From: Arthrobacter rhizophilus
GTDB lineage: Bacteria; Actinomycetota; Actinomycetes; Actinomycetales; Micrococcaceae
Direction: 5' to 3'
DNA: 64,000 bases
Assembly (NCBI RefSeq): GCF_026241105.1
Contig: NZ_JAPFFT010000005.1
Coordinates: forward strand, 62,001 to 126,000
Numbering within the stretch: the stretch's first letter is position 1; each line of letters opens with the position of its first letter. This document shows, in pieces, positions 35,799 to 45,334 of the stretch. Both the position numbers and the translations under genes were made by a program. Under the pieces are notes generated by a model. It searched no databases, had not been told where the DNA came from, and worked only from the letters and a program-made list of their open reading frames with translations.

Positions 35799-37606
35799 TT
35801 CTGGCGTACGGCGTTGACCACGTAGTCGGCAGCCTTCTCGACCGCCACGTTTTCGGCCTCACCGGTGCGACGGTCCTTGATCTCCACAACACCGTCTACC
35901 AAGCCACGGCCGACCGCCACGATGGTGGGCACGCCCACCAGCTCCGCGTCACCGAACTTCACGCCTGGGGAAACCTTGGGGCGGTCGTCGTAAATCACGT
36001 CGAGGCCGGCAGCCTCGAGTTCGGCCGAGAGCTTCTCGGCTGCTGCGAAGATTTCCTCACCGCGTCCGACGGCGACCACGTGGACGTCCGCCGGGGCTAC
36101 CGAGCGCGGCCAGATCAAGCCACGGTCGTCGTTGTTGGCCTCGGCCAGCGCAGCCACGGCGCGGGTCACGCCGACACCATAGGAGCCCATGGTGACCACC
36201 ACCTGCTTGCCGTTCTGGTCCAGGACTTTCAGGTCAAGGGCCTCAGCATACTTGCGGCCGAGCTGGAAGATGTGTCCCATTTCGATGCCGCGTGCGGTCT
36301 CCAGGGGGCCGGAGCCGTCCGGGGCTTCGTCCCCGGCGCGGACTTCGGTGCACTCGATGACCCCGTCCCAGGCGAAGTCGCGGCTAGCTACTAGGCCGAA
36401 GACGTGCTTGCCGTCCTGGTTCGCTCCGGTGACCCAGCTGGTGCCGGAGACGATCCGAGGATCCACCAGGAAGAGCAGCTTGGACGTGCCTTCGAGTCCC
36501 AATACGGCTTCTCCGAGAGCCAGCCCGGGGCCGATGTAGCCCTTGACGAGTTCCGGGATCTTCTTGAGGTCTTCCTCGTTGGCCGCCTCCAGTCCGATCT
36601 CTCCGGCGATAGGCAGGAAGGAACCGATATTGGCTTCGACGCGCTTGAGGTCCACGGCGCGGTCACCGGGAACACCGATGACCACAATCTGGCGCTCGCC
36701 CGTGGGCAGAGTGACGGCGAGGACCACGTTCTTGAGGGTGTCCGCGGCAGTCCAGGCGCCGCCGTCGGAATCGCTGCGGGGAGCGAGCTGGTTGGCAGCT
36801 GCCACGAGGGTTTCGATGGTGGGTGTGTCCGGAGTGTCCAGGACGCGTGCCGCGGGAGCGTTGCTGAAGTCGACCTCTGCCGGGACCACCGTGGTCACAG
36901 CTTCGACGTTGGCCGCGTAGCCGCCCGGCGAGCGCACGAAGGTGTCCTCCCCGATCTCGGTAGGGTGCAGGAATTCCTCGCTCTTGGATCCGCCCATGGC
37001 ACCTGCCGTCGCGGCAACAGGGATGACCTCGAGTCCAAGGCGCTCGAAGATTTTCAGGTACGCCCCGCGGTGGGCGGCGTAACTGGCGTCCAGGCCGGCG
37101 TCGTCGACGTCGAAGGAGTAGGAGTCCTTCATGATGAATTCACGGCCGCGGAGGAGGCCTGCCCGGGGGCGTGCTTCGTCGCGGTATTTGTTCTGAATCT
37201 GGTAGAGGCTCAACGGCAGGTCCTTGTACGAGGAGTACAAGTCCTTGACCAGGAGGGTGAACATTTCCTCATGCGTGGGGGCGAGCAGGTAGTCGGCACC
37301 CTTGCGGTCCTGGAGGCGGAACAGCCCCTCGCCGTATTCGGTCCAGCGGTTGGTGGCTTCGTAGGGTTCGCGTGGCAGCAGCGCCGGGAAGTGGACTTCC
37401 TGGGCGCCAATGGCGGCCATTTCCTCGCGGATGATTGCCTCGACCTTGCGGAGGACGCTCAATCCCAAAGGCAACCATGTGTAGATGCCCGGTGCGGCGC
37501 GACGGATGTAGCCGGCGCGGACAAGAAGCCTATGGCTGGCGACTTCGGCGTCGACGGGATCTTCACGCAGGGTGCGCAGGAAAAGCTGGGAGAGGCGAAT
37601 GACCAC
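35795..37606 (-). CDS. proS: Prolyl-tRNA synthetase
   Basis: Class II synthetase charging tRNA-Pro. 603 residues, the bacterial type with the editing insertion domain between motifs 2 and 3 (about residues 225-405). Motif 2 is in [22 protein letters not shown] and motif 3 in [17 protein letters not shown]. The start at 37606 has weak ribosome-site character. A 449-bp gap upstream holds a 15-codon reading frame and a 15-bp hairpin. TauE follows with a 4-bp overlap. Confidence 0.97.
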   Translation of the reverse strand: MVIRLSQLFLRTLREDPVDAEVASHRLLVRAGYIRRAAPGIYTWLPLGLSVLRKVEAIIREEMAAIGAQEVHFPALLPREPYEATNRWTEYGEGLFRLQDRKGADYLLAPTHEEMFTLLVKDLYSSYKDLPLSLYQIQNKYRDEARPRAGLLRGREFIMKDSYSFDVDDAGLDASYAAHRGAYLKIFERLGLEVIPVAATAGAMGGSKSEEFLHPTEIGEDTFVRSPGGYAANVEAVTTVVPAEVDFSNAPAARVLDTPDTPTIETLVAAANQLAPRSDSDGGAWTAADTLKNVVLAVTLPTGERQIVVIGVPGDRAVDLKRVEANIGSFLPIAGEIGLEAANEEDLKKIPELVKGYIGPGLALGEAVLGLEGTSKLLFLVDPRIVSGTSWVTGANQDGKHVFGLVASRDFAWDGVIECTEVRAGDEAPDGSGPLETARGIEMGHIFQLGRKYAEALDLKVLDQNGKQVVVTMGSYGVGVTRAVAALAEANNDDRGLIWPRSVAPADVHVVAVGRGEEIFAAAEKLSAELEAAGLDVIYDDRPKVSPGVKFGDAELVGVPTIVAVGRGLVDGVVEIKDRRTGEAENVAVEKAADYVVNAVRQK

Positions 37607-37726
37607 GGGTCAGAATCCGTTTCTATGGCAAGAGCTGGCAAAATCTACTGCGTACTAATCTACCGGCTTACAGCCGGGCCACTCGCCCGGGCCTCTTCAC
37701 GAACGTAGAATCCTGCCCAACGCAGA

Positions 37727-37796
37727 TGAGCCACGCCATGGTGGTTGGAAGCCCCTGGCCGCTGGGCGGCTGGTCATCCTGCCATGGCGTGGCTCA
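37727..37796 (-). terminator. Long hairpin upstream of proS
   Basis: Perfect 15-bp arms TGAGCCACGCCATGG (37727-37741) and complement (37782-37796), with a GC-rich 40-nt loop that can fold further. It lies 35 bp after the stop of the 15-codon reading frame, so it could end that transcript before proS. Confidence 0.55.
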
Positions 37797-37830
37797 GCGG
37801 CTGGTAGGCCGCAGGCGCTGTCTTAGAGGC

Positions 37831-37878
37831 TTAGTCGGACGTGTCGAATGCCTTCGAAAGATCAACGCTTACAGCCAT
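37831..37878 (-). CDS. Candidate 15-residue micropeptide
   Basis: Too short for ordinary ORF calling: ATG at 37878 to TAA, coding MAVSVDLSKAFDTSD. An AGAGAGGAA ribosome site lies about 9-14 nt before the ATG in an A-rich stretch, unlike most starts here. A TTGAAT/TATGTT promoter with 18-bp spacing (37933-37962) precedes it and a long hairpin follows. It lies in the 449-bp gene-free gap between proS and the ABC operon. No proline codons, so it is not a Pro attenuator. Function unknown; it may be a leader, a signalling peptide or chance. Confidence 0.4.
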   Translation of the reverse strand: MAVSVDLSKAFDTSD

Positions 37879-37932
37879 TTGTTTGTGTTTCCTCTCTGAA
37901 ACCATCCGCGCCCCAACGACACGGCTGGTCTG

Positions 37933-37962
37933 AACATATGTGATCGCGGACACTTTATTCAA
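37933..37962 (-). promoter_or_regulatory. Putative promoter of the micropeptide transcript
   Basis: On the minus strand, -35 TTGAAT, 18-bp spacer, -10 TATGTT. Transcription would start near 37926, giving a leader of about 48 nt with a good ribosome site. Confidence 0.45.
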
Positions 37963-37986
37963 GGGCTTGGACTTATCAATATTTTG

Positions 37987-38015
37987 TTGACCGCGACAGG
38001 TACCGGGTCTACCTT
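37987..38015 (+). promoter_or_regulatory. Promoter of the ABC-TetR operon
   Basis: -35 TTGACC, 17-bp spacer, -10 TACCTT. The perfect inverted repeat at 38015-38038 begins at the last base of the -10 and would cover the transcription start. Confidence 0.65.
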
Positions 38016-38038
38016 TTATTCATCACCTGATGAATAAA
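38015..38038. promoter_or_regulatory. TetR-type operator
   Basis: Perfect inverted repeat with 11-bp arms TTTATTCATCA and TGATGAATAAA around CC. It overlaps the predicted start of transcription and lies just before the ribosome site (GGAGG) of an operon whose third gene is a TetR repressor, the classical autoregulation layout. Confidence 0.75.
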
Positions 38039-38055
38039 TTACCCCGGAGGCGACG

Positions 38056-38847
38056 ATGTCCCACAGCGCATCAGGAAATACCACCCCAGACATGCCACTG
38101 GCGGTCAAGGCGGAGGGCCTGCACGTCACCCGTGGCCACAAGAAGATCCTGCGCGGCCTGGACTTCGCCATGGAGCCCGGCCGCATCACGGGCCTCCTCG
38201 GCCCCTCCGGGAGCGGCAAGACCACCCTCATGCGGGGAATCGTCGGAGTCCAACGGCTCACTTCAGGATCCATAGAAGTGCTGGGCCGTCCAGCCGGCAC
38301 ACCATCGTTGCGGCACGACGTCGGGTACGTCACCCAGGCACCGAGCGTCTACACGGACCTCAGCGTCGAAGCGAACGTCAGGTATTTCGGAGCCATGCAC
38401 AGCGCCTCGGCGGCGGACACCGCGGAGGCGATTGCCGCCGTCGGGCTCGAAGCACTGGCCCGGCGGAAGACTGCAGACCTGTCCGGCGGTGAATTCAGCC
38501 GGGTCTCGCTGGCATGCGCGCTCGTCTCGCACCCACAGCTGCTGGTCCTCGACGAGCCGACGGTTGGCCTGGATCCGGTGCTGCGCGCCGAACTGTGGGA
38601 ACGGTTTGCCGCAATGGCCGAATCGGGCACCACCTTGCTGGTGTCCAGCCACGTTATGGAGGAAGCCTCGCACTGTTCGTCCCTGCTCTTGCTTCGCGAC
38701 GGCCTGCTGCTGGCGCAACTCAGCCCGGCCGAACTCAGCCAACGTGGCCACAGCAACGACCTGGAAAAGGCCTTCCTGCACATCATCCAGGAAACGAGCG
38801 CCGCTTCGAACCGCCGGAGTGCCAATGAAAGCCAGGTGGCGTCATGA
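38056..38847 (+). CDS. ABC transporter ATP-binding protein
   Basis: 263-residue ATPase of an ABC-2 type exporter. Walker A GPSGSGKTT, signature LSGGEFSRVSLACAL and Walker B LLVLDEPTVGLDP are all present, as is the switch histidine region (LLVSSHVMEEA). ATG at 38056 has GGAGG at ideal spacing. It overlaps the permease gene by 4 bp. With the permease and TetR it forms a self-contained drug or lipid exporter operon; cargo unknown. Confidence 0.95.
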   Translation: MSHSASGNTTPDMPLAVKAEGLHVTRGHKKILRGLDFAMEPGRITGLLGPSGSGKTTLMRGIVGVQRLTSGSIEVLGRPAGTPSLRHDVGYVTQAPSVYTDLSVEANVRYFGAMHSASAADTAEAIAAVGLEALARRKTADLSGGEFSRVSLACALVSHPQLLVLDEPTVGLDPVLRAELWERFAAMAESGTTLLVSSHVMEEASHCSSLLLLRDGLLLAQLSPAELSQRGHSNDLEKAFLHIIQETSAASNRRSANESQVAS

Positions 38848-39599
38848 ATCCGCGGATGATGTTTGCCACTACCAGACGGGTTTTGGAACAACTGCGGCAT
38901 GACCACCGCAGCGTCGCGCTCATCATGGTGGTTCCCGCCCTGCTGCTCACCGGCGTCTACTATCTCTTCGAGAACGAAACCTTGCCGCCCGGAATCCCCC
39001 GGACCTTTGACCGCGTGGGACTCATGATGCTGGCCATCTTCCCGTTCGTGGTGATGTTCCTGGTCACGTCGATCACGATGTTGCGTGAGAGGACCTCGGG
39101 GACGCTGGAACGGCTCCTGACGACGCCCATCCACAAGGCCGATCTCCTGTTCGGCTACGCGTTGGCGTTCTCGATCATGGCGGCCCTTCAATCGCTTGTA
39201 GCCACGGCCGTGGCCTATTGGATCTTCAATCTGGATATCAAGGGGAGTCCCGGTTATGTGGTGTTGATCGCCGTCATAAACGCTGTGCTGGGGGTCGCCC
39301 TCGGTCTGCTGTGCTCGGCCTTTGCCCGGACTGAATTCCAAGCAGTCCAGTTCATGCCAGTAGTGGTGATCCCGCAGATCCTGTTGTGCGGGCTCTTCGT
39401 CGCCCGGGACCACATGAACGGCCTCCTGGAGGGCATTTCGAACGTGCTGCCGCTGACGTTTTCGGTTGATGCGCTCCAGCAGATCGCCAGCAACGCCGAG
39501 GCGACCCAGGCCATGTGGCAGGACGCCGGCGTGATGGCGGCGATTGTGGTGGGAGTTTTGGTCCTGGCTTCGTTTACCCTACGACGGCGGACCTCATGA
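38844..39599 (+). CDS. ABC-2 type transporter permease
   Basis: 251 residues, six hydrophobic helices (first about 26-42, last about 230-246), with the ABC-2 hallmark TSITMLRERTSGTLERLLTT coupling helix and the QFMPVVVIPQILLCG stretch. It starts inside the ATPase stop (4-bp overlap) and its own stop overlaps the TetR start, so all three genes are translationally coupled. Confidence 0.94.
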   Translation: MNPRMMFATTRRVLEQLRHDHRSVALIMVVPALLLTGVYYLFENETLPPGIPRTFDRVGLMMLAIFPFVVMFLVTSITMLRERTSGTLERLLTTPIHKADLLFGYALAFSIMAALQSLVATAVAYWIFNLDIKGSPGYVVLIAVINAVLGVALGLLCSAFARTEFQAVQFMPVVVIPQILLCGLFVARDHMNGLLEGISNVLPLTFSVDALQQIASNAEATQAMWQDAGVMAAIVVGVLVLASFTLRRRTS

Positions 39600-40213
39600 G
39601 CGGCGCCTTGCCTCCCCTGCGGCGGGGACGCCGCGGCGGCGGCAGCGACTCGCGCGAACTGATCCTGGCGACGGCGCGCCGGCTCTTCGCCGAGCATGGT
39701 TTCGACGGCACAAGCCTGCGACAAGTAGCCCGCGAAGCAGAGGTGGACCCGGCCATGGTCCACCATTTCTTCAAGGGGAAGGACGAACTCTTCGCCCAGA
39801 GCGTCGAGCTTCCGGCGGATCCTGCGGAGGTGCTTGCCGGCGTCGAATCACTGGATCCGGCGCAGCGTTCGGAGACGATTGTCCGTGCTGTGTTGCGGTT
39901 GTGGGAAGGCCCGGCGCAGCACGGACTCGTGGCATTCGTCAGGGGAACCATTGGCTCCAAGGCCAAGACCGCCTTGCTGCGGGAGATGGTTGCCCGGACC
40001 ATCCTCTCCAGGATCACATCCGGACTTTCCGGCTCGCCCGAAGAGGCCCGGATGCGCGGAAACCTTGTTGCCACGCAGATGGTCGGGCTTATGCTGATGC
40101 GCTATGTAGTCCGGCTCGAACCACTGGCTTCGGCCTCCCAGGACGAGGTGGTGCGGCTCGTGGCACCGAACGTCCAGCACTACCTCACAGGCGAACTGGT
40201 TCTCCCCAAGTGA
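39596..40213 (+). CDS. TetR family repressor of the ABC operon
   Basis: 205 residues from ATG at 39596 in an ATGA overlap with the permease. The helix-turn-helix is in RELILATARRLFAEHGFDGTSLRQVAREAEV, followed by DPAMVHHFFKGKDEL, typical of TetR. The C-terminal half is the ligand domain (LRLWEGPAQHGLVAFVRG). As last gene behind a perfect operator it most likely represses its own operon until a substrate of the exporter binds. Confidence 0.94.
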   Translation: MSGALPPLRRGRRGGGSDSRELILATARRLFAEHGFDGTSLRQVAREAEVDPAMVHHFFKGKDELFAQSVELPADPAEVLAGVESLDPAQRSETIVRAVLRLWEGPAQHGLVAFVRGTIGSKAKTALLREMVARTILSRITSGLSGSPEEARMRGNLVATQMVGLMLMRYVVRLEPLASASQDEVVRLVAPNVQHYLTGELVLPK

Positions 40214-40261
40214 CTCGCAGTTGTTGTCGTTATCAGGGCTCATAACGACAACTACTGCGAG
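40214..40261. terminator. Two-sided terminator / REP-like palindrome
   Basis: 20-bp arms (40214-40233 and 40242-40261; core TTGTCGTTAT) with one mismatch and an 8-nt loop, directly after the TetR stop and 13 bp before the end of the convergent GNAT gene. It would stop transcription from both sides. Confidence 0.8.
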
Positions 40262-40274
40262 CTAGTTGGGCCAG

Positions 40275-41174
40275 TCAGTACAGAACGGTAGCGAAGGTTC
40301 CGAGGCGTTGGAAACCGACCCGCTCATAGGTGGCGCGCGCCCTGGTGTTGTATTCGTTGACGTACAGGCTGGTGACCGGCGCGAACTTCTGGGCCAGGAC
40401 AACCACGCCGGCCATGTACCCGGCGCTGAGTCCTTGGCCGCGGAACTCGGGGTTCATCCAGACGCCTTGGACCTGGGTTGCCTGCCCCGTGACGGCACCG
40501 AGTTCGGCTTTGAACTTCACGGTTCCACCGTCGATGTGCACCAAGGAATGGCCTTGCCGGATCAGCCCGGCCACCCGGCGGCTGTAGAAGTCCTCGCTCC
40601 CGAGAAAGGGCGAATAACCCACTTCTTCTTCGAACATGGCTGCACAAGCGGGCAGGATGCGGTCAAAGTCGGCGATGTCTCCGAAACAGAGCTGCGGGTT
40701 GGCTTGGACAGCGGGTGGGCCCGATATTGCCAGGAGCGGCTGGTCGGCGCGAACCTCGTGGGCGAAATGACCCAGTTGCTCCAACCGGGAGTGAAGTGCC
40801 AGCACGGACTGCGCGGGCCCGAAGATCGAGGCATAGCGACGGCCTGCCCTGTGCGCAGCTGAGGCCACGCGGGCAGCCAATTCCGGGTCGAGCTGCACCG
40901 GAACCAGATTGGCACCGGCCCAGCAGGCACCCACCAGGGTGTCGCCGTCGAACACTCCGAACACGCTCGCGCCGCCGGAAGTGGGGGCGGCGCTCCCCGA
41001 CGAGTCAAGGTGCGCCAAAATGAAGACGTTCGCTACAGCGTCTTCCATCGCGAGCGCGCGAAGCGACCGGGTGTCGGCGGCGCCGAGCACCCGGACGGTG
41101 ACACCGTCCAGCCCGGTTCCATCTTTACTACGAGACGCTAACCACGGGGCTACCCTTGACAGCACCTTCGCCAT
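40275..41174 (-). CDS. GNAT acetyltransferase with DUF4081 N-terminus
   Basis: 299 residues: an N-terminal DUF4081-type domain (about 25-160) and a GNAT domain whose acetyl-CoA loop is [26 protein letters not shown] at 41174 follows GAGGCCG and overlaps the end of ispG by 47 bp in another frame. The dxr-rip1-ispG-GNAT order is conserved (Rv2870c-Rv2867c in M. tuberculosis), where the GNAT protein is uncharacterised. Substrate unknown. Confidence 0.9.
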   Translation of the reverse strand: MAKVLSRVAPWLASRSKDGTGLDGVTVRVLGAADTRSLRALAMEDAVANVFILAHLDSSGSAAPTSGGASVFGVFDGDTLVGACWAGANLVPVQLDPELAARVASAAHRAGRRYASIFGPAQSVLALHSRLEQLGHFAHEVRADQPLLAISGPPAVQANPQLCFGDIADFDRILPACAAMFEEEVGYSPFLGSEDFYSRRVAGLIRQGHSLVHIDGGTVKFKAELGAVTGQATQVQGVWMNPEFRGQGLSAGYMAGVVVLAQKFAPVTSLYVNEYNTRARATYERVGFQRLGTFATVLY

Positions 41175-42294
41175 CGGCCTCCCCTATCTCTTCAGCGATA
41201 CGCATGGCCTCTTCGATCAGTGTCTCAACAATCTGGCTCTCGGGAACAGTCTTGATGACTTCACCCTTCACAAAGATCTGCCCCTTGCCGTTTCCGGAAG
41301 CGACGCCCAGATCGGCTTCGCGAGCCTCACCCGGACCGTTCACTACGCAACCCATGACTGCGACGCGAAGCGGAATCTCCATTCCTTCAAGTCCGGCGGT
41401 GACCTGCTCGGCGAGCGTGTAGACGTCCACCTGGGCGCGTCCACAGGAGGGGCAGGAGACGATTTCCAACTTGCGCGGGCGCAGGTTGAGGGACTGCAGG
41501 ATCTGGTTGCCTACCTTGATTTCCTCAACGGGCGGCGCGGACAGGGACACGCGGATGGTGTCGCCGATGCCGCGGGACAAAAGTGCACCGAAGGCTGTTG
41601 CGGACTTGATGGTCCCCTGGAACGCCGGTCCGGCCTCGGTCACGCCAAGGTGCAGGGGCCAATCGCCCTTTTCGGCAAGCATCTCGTAGGCCGCCACCAT
41701 GATCACGGGGTCGTTGTGTTTGACCGAGATCTTGAAATCGTGGAAGCCGTGTTCTTCGAACAGGGAAGCCTCCCACACGGCCGATTCCACGAGGGCTTCC
41801 GGTGTGGCTTTGCCGTACTTCTTCAGGATGCCGGGCTCCAGGGATCCCGCGTTGACGCCGATCCGGATGGAAGTCCCGTGGTCCTTGGCGGCCTTGGCGA
41901 TTTCCTTCACCTGATCGTCGAACTTGCGGATATTGCCCGGATTGACCCGTACCGCGGCGCAACCGGCCTCGATCGCGGCGAAGACGTATTTGGGCTGGAA
42001 GTGGATGTCCGCAATGACCGGGATCTGCGACTTCCGGGCAATGATCGGCAGCGCCTCGGCGTCATCCGCGGAAGGGCAAGCGACACGCACGATGTCACAG
42101 CCGGACGCCGTCAGCTCCGCGATCTGCTGCAGCGTGGCATTGATGTCCGTGGTGGGGGTGGTGGTCATCGATTGCACGCTGATGGGTGAATCGGAGCCGA
42201 CGCCCACCGAACCCACCTTGATCTGGCGGGTCTTGCGGCGGGGCGCGAGAACGGGGGGCGGGGCTGATGGCATTCCCAGGCTGACCGAGGTCAC
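41128..42294 (-). CDS. ispG: 4-hydroxy-3-methylbut-2-en-1-yl diphosphate synthase
   Basis: [4Fe-4S] enzyme of the MEP isoprenoid pathway. 388 residues. Cluster cysteines are in [13 protein letters not shown] and [12 protein letters not shown], and the TIM-barrel N-terminus has [11 protein letters not shown]. It sits in the conserved dxr-rip1-ispG cluster with a small YciI gene between rip1 and ispG. Confidence 0.97.
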   Translation of the reverse strand: MTSVSLGMPSAPPPVLAPRRKTRQIKVGSVGVGSDSPISVQSMTTTPTTDINATLQQIAELTASGCDIVRVACPSADDAEALPIIARKSQIPVIADIHFQPKYVFAAIEAGCAAVRVNPGNIRKFDDQVKEIAKAAKDHGTSIRIGVNAGSLEPGILKKYGKATPEALVESAVWEASLFEEHGFHDFKISVKHNDPVIMVAAYEMLAEKGDWPLHLGVTEAGPAFQGTIKSATAFGALLSRGIGDTIRVSLSAPPVEEIKVGNQILQSLNLRPRKLEIVSCPSCGRAQVDVYTLAEQVTAGLEGMEIPLRVAVMGCVVNGPGEAREADLGVASGNGKGQIFVKGEVIKTVPESQIVETLIEEAMRIAEEIGEADGEGAVKGSPVVSVS

Positions 42295-42360
42295 GTGGAC
42301 TCCTTGGGTTGAAGTGGGTGGATCGTGGGGCTGGGTTCCGGGCCCCGTCCGGTCAAGCGG

Positions 42361-42654
42361 CTAGGAAGCGTGGGTGGAGAGCACTCCGATAATGGGATTC
42401 CACTCCGAGGTCCGGATGCCTGCAATCCCTTGTGCAGCGGCGAAGGGGTCCTCCTTCAGCGTGGCGTTCAGCTCGGACTCGTCTGCGGCTTTGAGCAGCA
42501 AAAGCGCCCCCGCACCGTCGGCGTAAGGGCCGCTTGCCAGGAGGGTCCCCTGCTCGGCAAGGCCGGCGAGCCAGGCACGGTGGGCGGGGCGGTTCGCGTC
42601 GCGCACCCCGGCGGACTCGGCGTCGTACACGTACTCAACAGCGAAAACAGTCAT
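42361..42654 (-). CDS. YciI-like protein
   Basis: 97 residues with the YCII ferredoxin-like fold: an N-terminal strand FAVEYVYD, RPAHRAWLAGLAEQGTLLASGPYAD with the conserved His and Gly-Pro, and the EDPFAAA motif. Members bind small molecules; none of the characterised activities can be assigned here. It is inserted between rip1 and ispG on the same strand. Confidence 0.88.
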   Translation of the reverse strand: MTVFAVEYVYDAESAGVRDANRPAHRAWLAGLAEQGTLLASGPYADGAGALLLLKAADESELNATLKEDPFAAAQGIAGIRTSEWNPIIGVLSTHAS

Positions 42655-42733
42655 ATGGATAGCCTATCCCCCCAGTACAATTCAGGGGCCAGCCCAATCC
42701 GGGGCGTCCACCGCGCGCCTCCGGCACCTGCCG

Positions 42734-42766
42734 GATCAGGCAGATCAGGCAGATCAGGCAGATCAG
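42734..42766. repeat. 9-bp tandem repeat at the rip1 stop
   Basis: Three full and one partial copy of GATCAGGCA. On the minus strand each unit carries TGA in the rip1 frame, so the gene ends in a run of in-frame stops. Confidence 0.8.
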
Positions 42767-44094
42767 CCAAAGATATTGACGGGCTTGACGATGTCGGCGT
42801 AGATCAGGAGCGCCCCCATGGCCATGAGCACGCTGGCCACGACGTACGTCAGCGGCAGGAGCTTGGCGATGTCGAAAGCGCCGGGATCCGGCCGGCCGCG
42901 CAGCTTGGCGATCCGACGCCGGGCTCCCTCATAGAGCGCGCCGGCCACATGTCCGCCGTCGAGCGGCAGCAGCGGAACCAGGTTGAAGATGGCGAGAGCG
43001 AAGTTCAGCCCCGCGAGGAGCCCCACGAGCGCTCCGACGCGCGATTGCAGCGGAACCTGATCCATGGCCGCGACTTCACCGGCAACCCGGCCGACTCCCA
43101 CCACACTGATGGGACCGTTTGGATCGCGCGGCTCCGAGCTGAAGGCCGCTTGCGCCACGCCGACCACCCTGGCGGGCAGGTTGAGGATGACTCCGGCGAT
43201 TTGCTTAATGTTCTCGCCAGCCATCGGAAGAACGGTCGACGCCGGCTGGGGCACCATGGCGGTCTGGGGACCGATGCCGAGGAATCCGACTTCCTCATAT
43301 AACGGCTTGCCGTCCGCGCCTTTGGCCTGCTGACCGTTGTCTCCAATGACAGGGCGTGCGGAAAGGACCGGGGTTACTTGGGAGGTGACGCTCTTGCCGT
43401 CACGCTCCACGGTGACCTGGACGGCCTTGCCGGCGGAAGCCCGGATCCAGCTGCTCATTTCAGCCCAGCTTGTGACAGGCTTTCCGTCGAAGCTGGTGAC
43501 AACGTCGTTGGGTTGGAGCTTGGCGACCGCCGCCGGGGTCAGCTGGCAGTTCGGCGAACTGGGATCAACGGTCTCTCCCGCTTTCACCTGGCACTTGGAC
43601 ACATTGGCAATGGTGGTAGTGGCGGTGGATACACCGAAGCCCATGAGCAACACCGCGGTCAGCACAAGGCCAATGAGCAGGTTCATAGCCGGGCCGCCCA
43701 GCATGATGATGATCTTTTTCCAGACCGGCAGCCTGTAGAAGACCCTGTTCTGGTCGCCCGGTCCCACGTCCTCATGGGCCGCGGACCGGGCCTCGGTGGC
43801 GAGGGTTTGGAACATGCCGGTGCTGGACGGACGCACGCTGCCATCGTCCTGGTTGGGCGGGTACATGCCGATCATGGAGACGTAGCCGCCGAGCGGAATG
43901 GCCTTGAAACCGTATTCGGTCTCGCCTTTCCGTGTGGACCACAGGGTAGGGCCGAAACCGATCATGTACTTCGTGACGCGCACTTTGAAAAGCTTGGCGG
44001 GCACGAGATGCCCCACCTCGTGCAGCCCGATGGAGACGGCCACGCCGATCGCGACGAAGACGACTCCGAGAATGAACAGGATGACGGGATTCAT
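42763..44094 (-). CDS. rip1: Site-2 membrane metalloprotease, RseP/Rip1 type
   Basis: Intramembrane zinc protease that completes cleavage of membrane anti-sigma factors. 443 residues. The HExxH motif is in SIGLHEVGHLVPAKLF (first helix), the distal ligand in NLVPLLPLDGGHVAGAL, with a PDZ domain between (about 175-270) and four helices overall. An inserted region (about 80-115) is low complexity. It follows dxr after 17 bp. A 9-bp repeat gives tandem stops at its end. Confidence 0.95.
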   Translation of the reverse strand: MNPVILFILGVVFVAIGVAVSIGLHEVGHLVPAKLFKVRVTKYMIGFGPTLWSTRKGETEYGFKAIPLGGYVSMIGMYPPNQDDGSVRPSSTGMFQTLATEARSAAHEDVGPGDQNRVFYRLPVWKKIIIMLGGPAMNLLIGLVLTAVLLMGFGVSTATTTIANVSKCQVKAGETVDPSSPNCQLTPAAVAKLQPNDVVTSFDGKPVTSWAEMSSWIRASAGKAVQVTVERDGKSVTSQVTPVLSARPVIGDNGQQAKGADGKPLYEEVGFLGIGPQTAMVPQPASTVLPMAGENIKQIAGVILNLPARVVGVAQAAFSSEPRDPNGPISVVGVGRVAGEVAAMDQVPLQSRVGALVGLLAGLNFALAIFNLVPLLPLDGGHVAGALYEGARRRIAKLRGRPDPGAFDIAKLLPLTYVVASVLMAMGALLIYADIVKPVNIFG

Positions 44095-44111
44095 GCCTTA
44101 AGTACTGCTTC

Positions 44112-45296
44112 CTAAAGGGTGCTGTTGGCTAAACGATCGTGGGTGCGCGTGCGTGCCCATCTCTCAGCATCCAACACCGAGTCCACCGTCAGCTCCAAGG
44201 ATCCTGAATGTTCGCTGAGGACGGACTCCACCGTGTCCACAATATCCGTGAACCTGATCCTGCCGGCATGGAAGGCTTCAACGGCTTCCTCGTTGGCCGC
44301 GTTGAAGACAGCCGGGAAAGTACTGCCTTGCTTCGCGGCGTCCTTGGCCAGCTCCACCGCGGGGAATGCTACCGAGTCAAGGGGTTCGAAGGTCCAACTG
44401 GTGGCCTGGGTCCAGTCGCAGGCCTTGGCGGCCCGGGGCACGCGGTCCGGCCACCCGAGCCCAAGGGCGATGGGCAACCGCATGTCCGGCGGCGAAGCCT
44501 GGGCGATGATGGAGCCATCCACGAACTCCACCATGGAGTGCACCACTGACTGCGGGTGCACCACGACGTCGATCCTGTCCAAAGGGACGTCGAACAGAAG
44601 ATGCGCTTCGATGACTTCCAGGCCCTTGTTGACCAGGCTGGCTGAGTTGGTGGTGACCATCAGGCCCATGTCCCACGTGGGGTGGGCAAGAGCCTCGGCC
44701 GGCGTAACGTCGCGGAGCTGCTCGCGGTTCCGGCCCCGGAACGGACCGCCGGAAGCTGTCAGGATGAGTTTTTCAACCTCGTTGTCAGTTCCCGCGCGGA
44801 GGCACTGGGCAATGGCCGAGTGTTCGGAATCCACGGGCACGATCTGGTCAACGGCTGCGGCGGCCTTCACAAGGGCACCGCCCACAATCAGGGATTCCTT
44901 GTTCGCCAAGGCGAGGATGGCGCCGGACTTGAGGGCTGCCAGCGTGGGGGCCAAGCCGATGGAACCGGTGATGCCGTTGAGTACGACGTCCGCTTCGATC
45001 GCGGCAATCTTGGTGGACGCGTCCGGTCCCGTGATGATTGCCGGATCATAGTTCCTGAGTCCGACGGCGGAGGCGGCAGCACCGATGAGTCTCTGGAGTT
45101 CATGGGCGTCGCCATAGGCGATCCCGACTGCCTGCGCCTTAGTGTGGACAGCCTGCTGCGCGATCAGTTCCAAGTTGCCGCCACCCGCGCTCAGTGCCAC
45201 GACCTCGAACAGGTGGGGGGCTGCGTCGACCACCTCAATCGCCTGTGTGCCAATGGAACCAGTGGACCCGAGGAGAATGATCTTGCGCGGCTGCAT
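44112..45296 (-). CDS. dxr: 1-deoxy-D-xylulose 5-phosphate reductoisomerase
   Basis: NADPH-dependent enzyme making MEP, the second step of non-mevalonate isoprenoid synthesis. 394 residues. [13 protein letters not shown] is the cofactor loop, NKESLIVGG carries a conserved lysine, [12 protein letters not shown] the metal-binding Asp/Glu, and TASGGPFRG the flexible lid. First gene of the dxr-rip1-YciI-ispG-GNAT operon; divergent from the LMF-like gene across 38 bp, so their promoters overlap. Confidence 0.97.
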   Translation of the reverse strand: MQPRKIILLGSTGSIGTQAIEVVDAAPHLFEVVALSAGGGNLELIAQQAVHTKAQAVGIAYGDAHELQRLIGAAASAVGLRNYDPAIITGPDASTKIAAIEADVVLNGITGSIGLAPTLAALKSGAILALANKESLIVGGALVKAAAAVDQIVPVDSEHSAIAQCLRAGTDNEVEKLILTASGGPFRGRNREQLRDVTPAEALAHPTWDMGLMVTTNSASLVNKGLEVIEAHLLFDVPLDRIDVVVHPQSVVHSMVEFVDGSIIAQASPPDMRLPIALGLGWPDRVPRAAKACDWTQATSWTFEPLDSVAFPAVELAKDAAKQGSTFPAVFNAANEEAVEAFHAGRIRFTDIVDTVESVLSEHSGSLELTVDSVLDAERWARTRTHDRLANSTL

Positions 45297-45334
45297 GGCT
45301 TAAGTATCCCGCACGCCAGGCGTAGCGTTGTTTT

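Noticed and set aside
37931..37946. Second SOS-like site (GAACATATGT) near the micropeptide promoter
   Set aside because: Only one half-site matches the consensus; the other half (GATC) does not.
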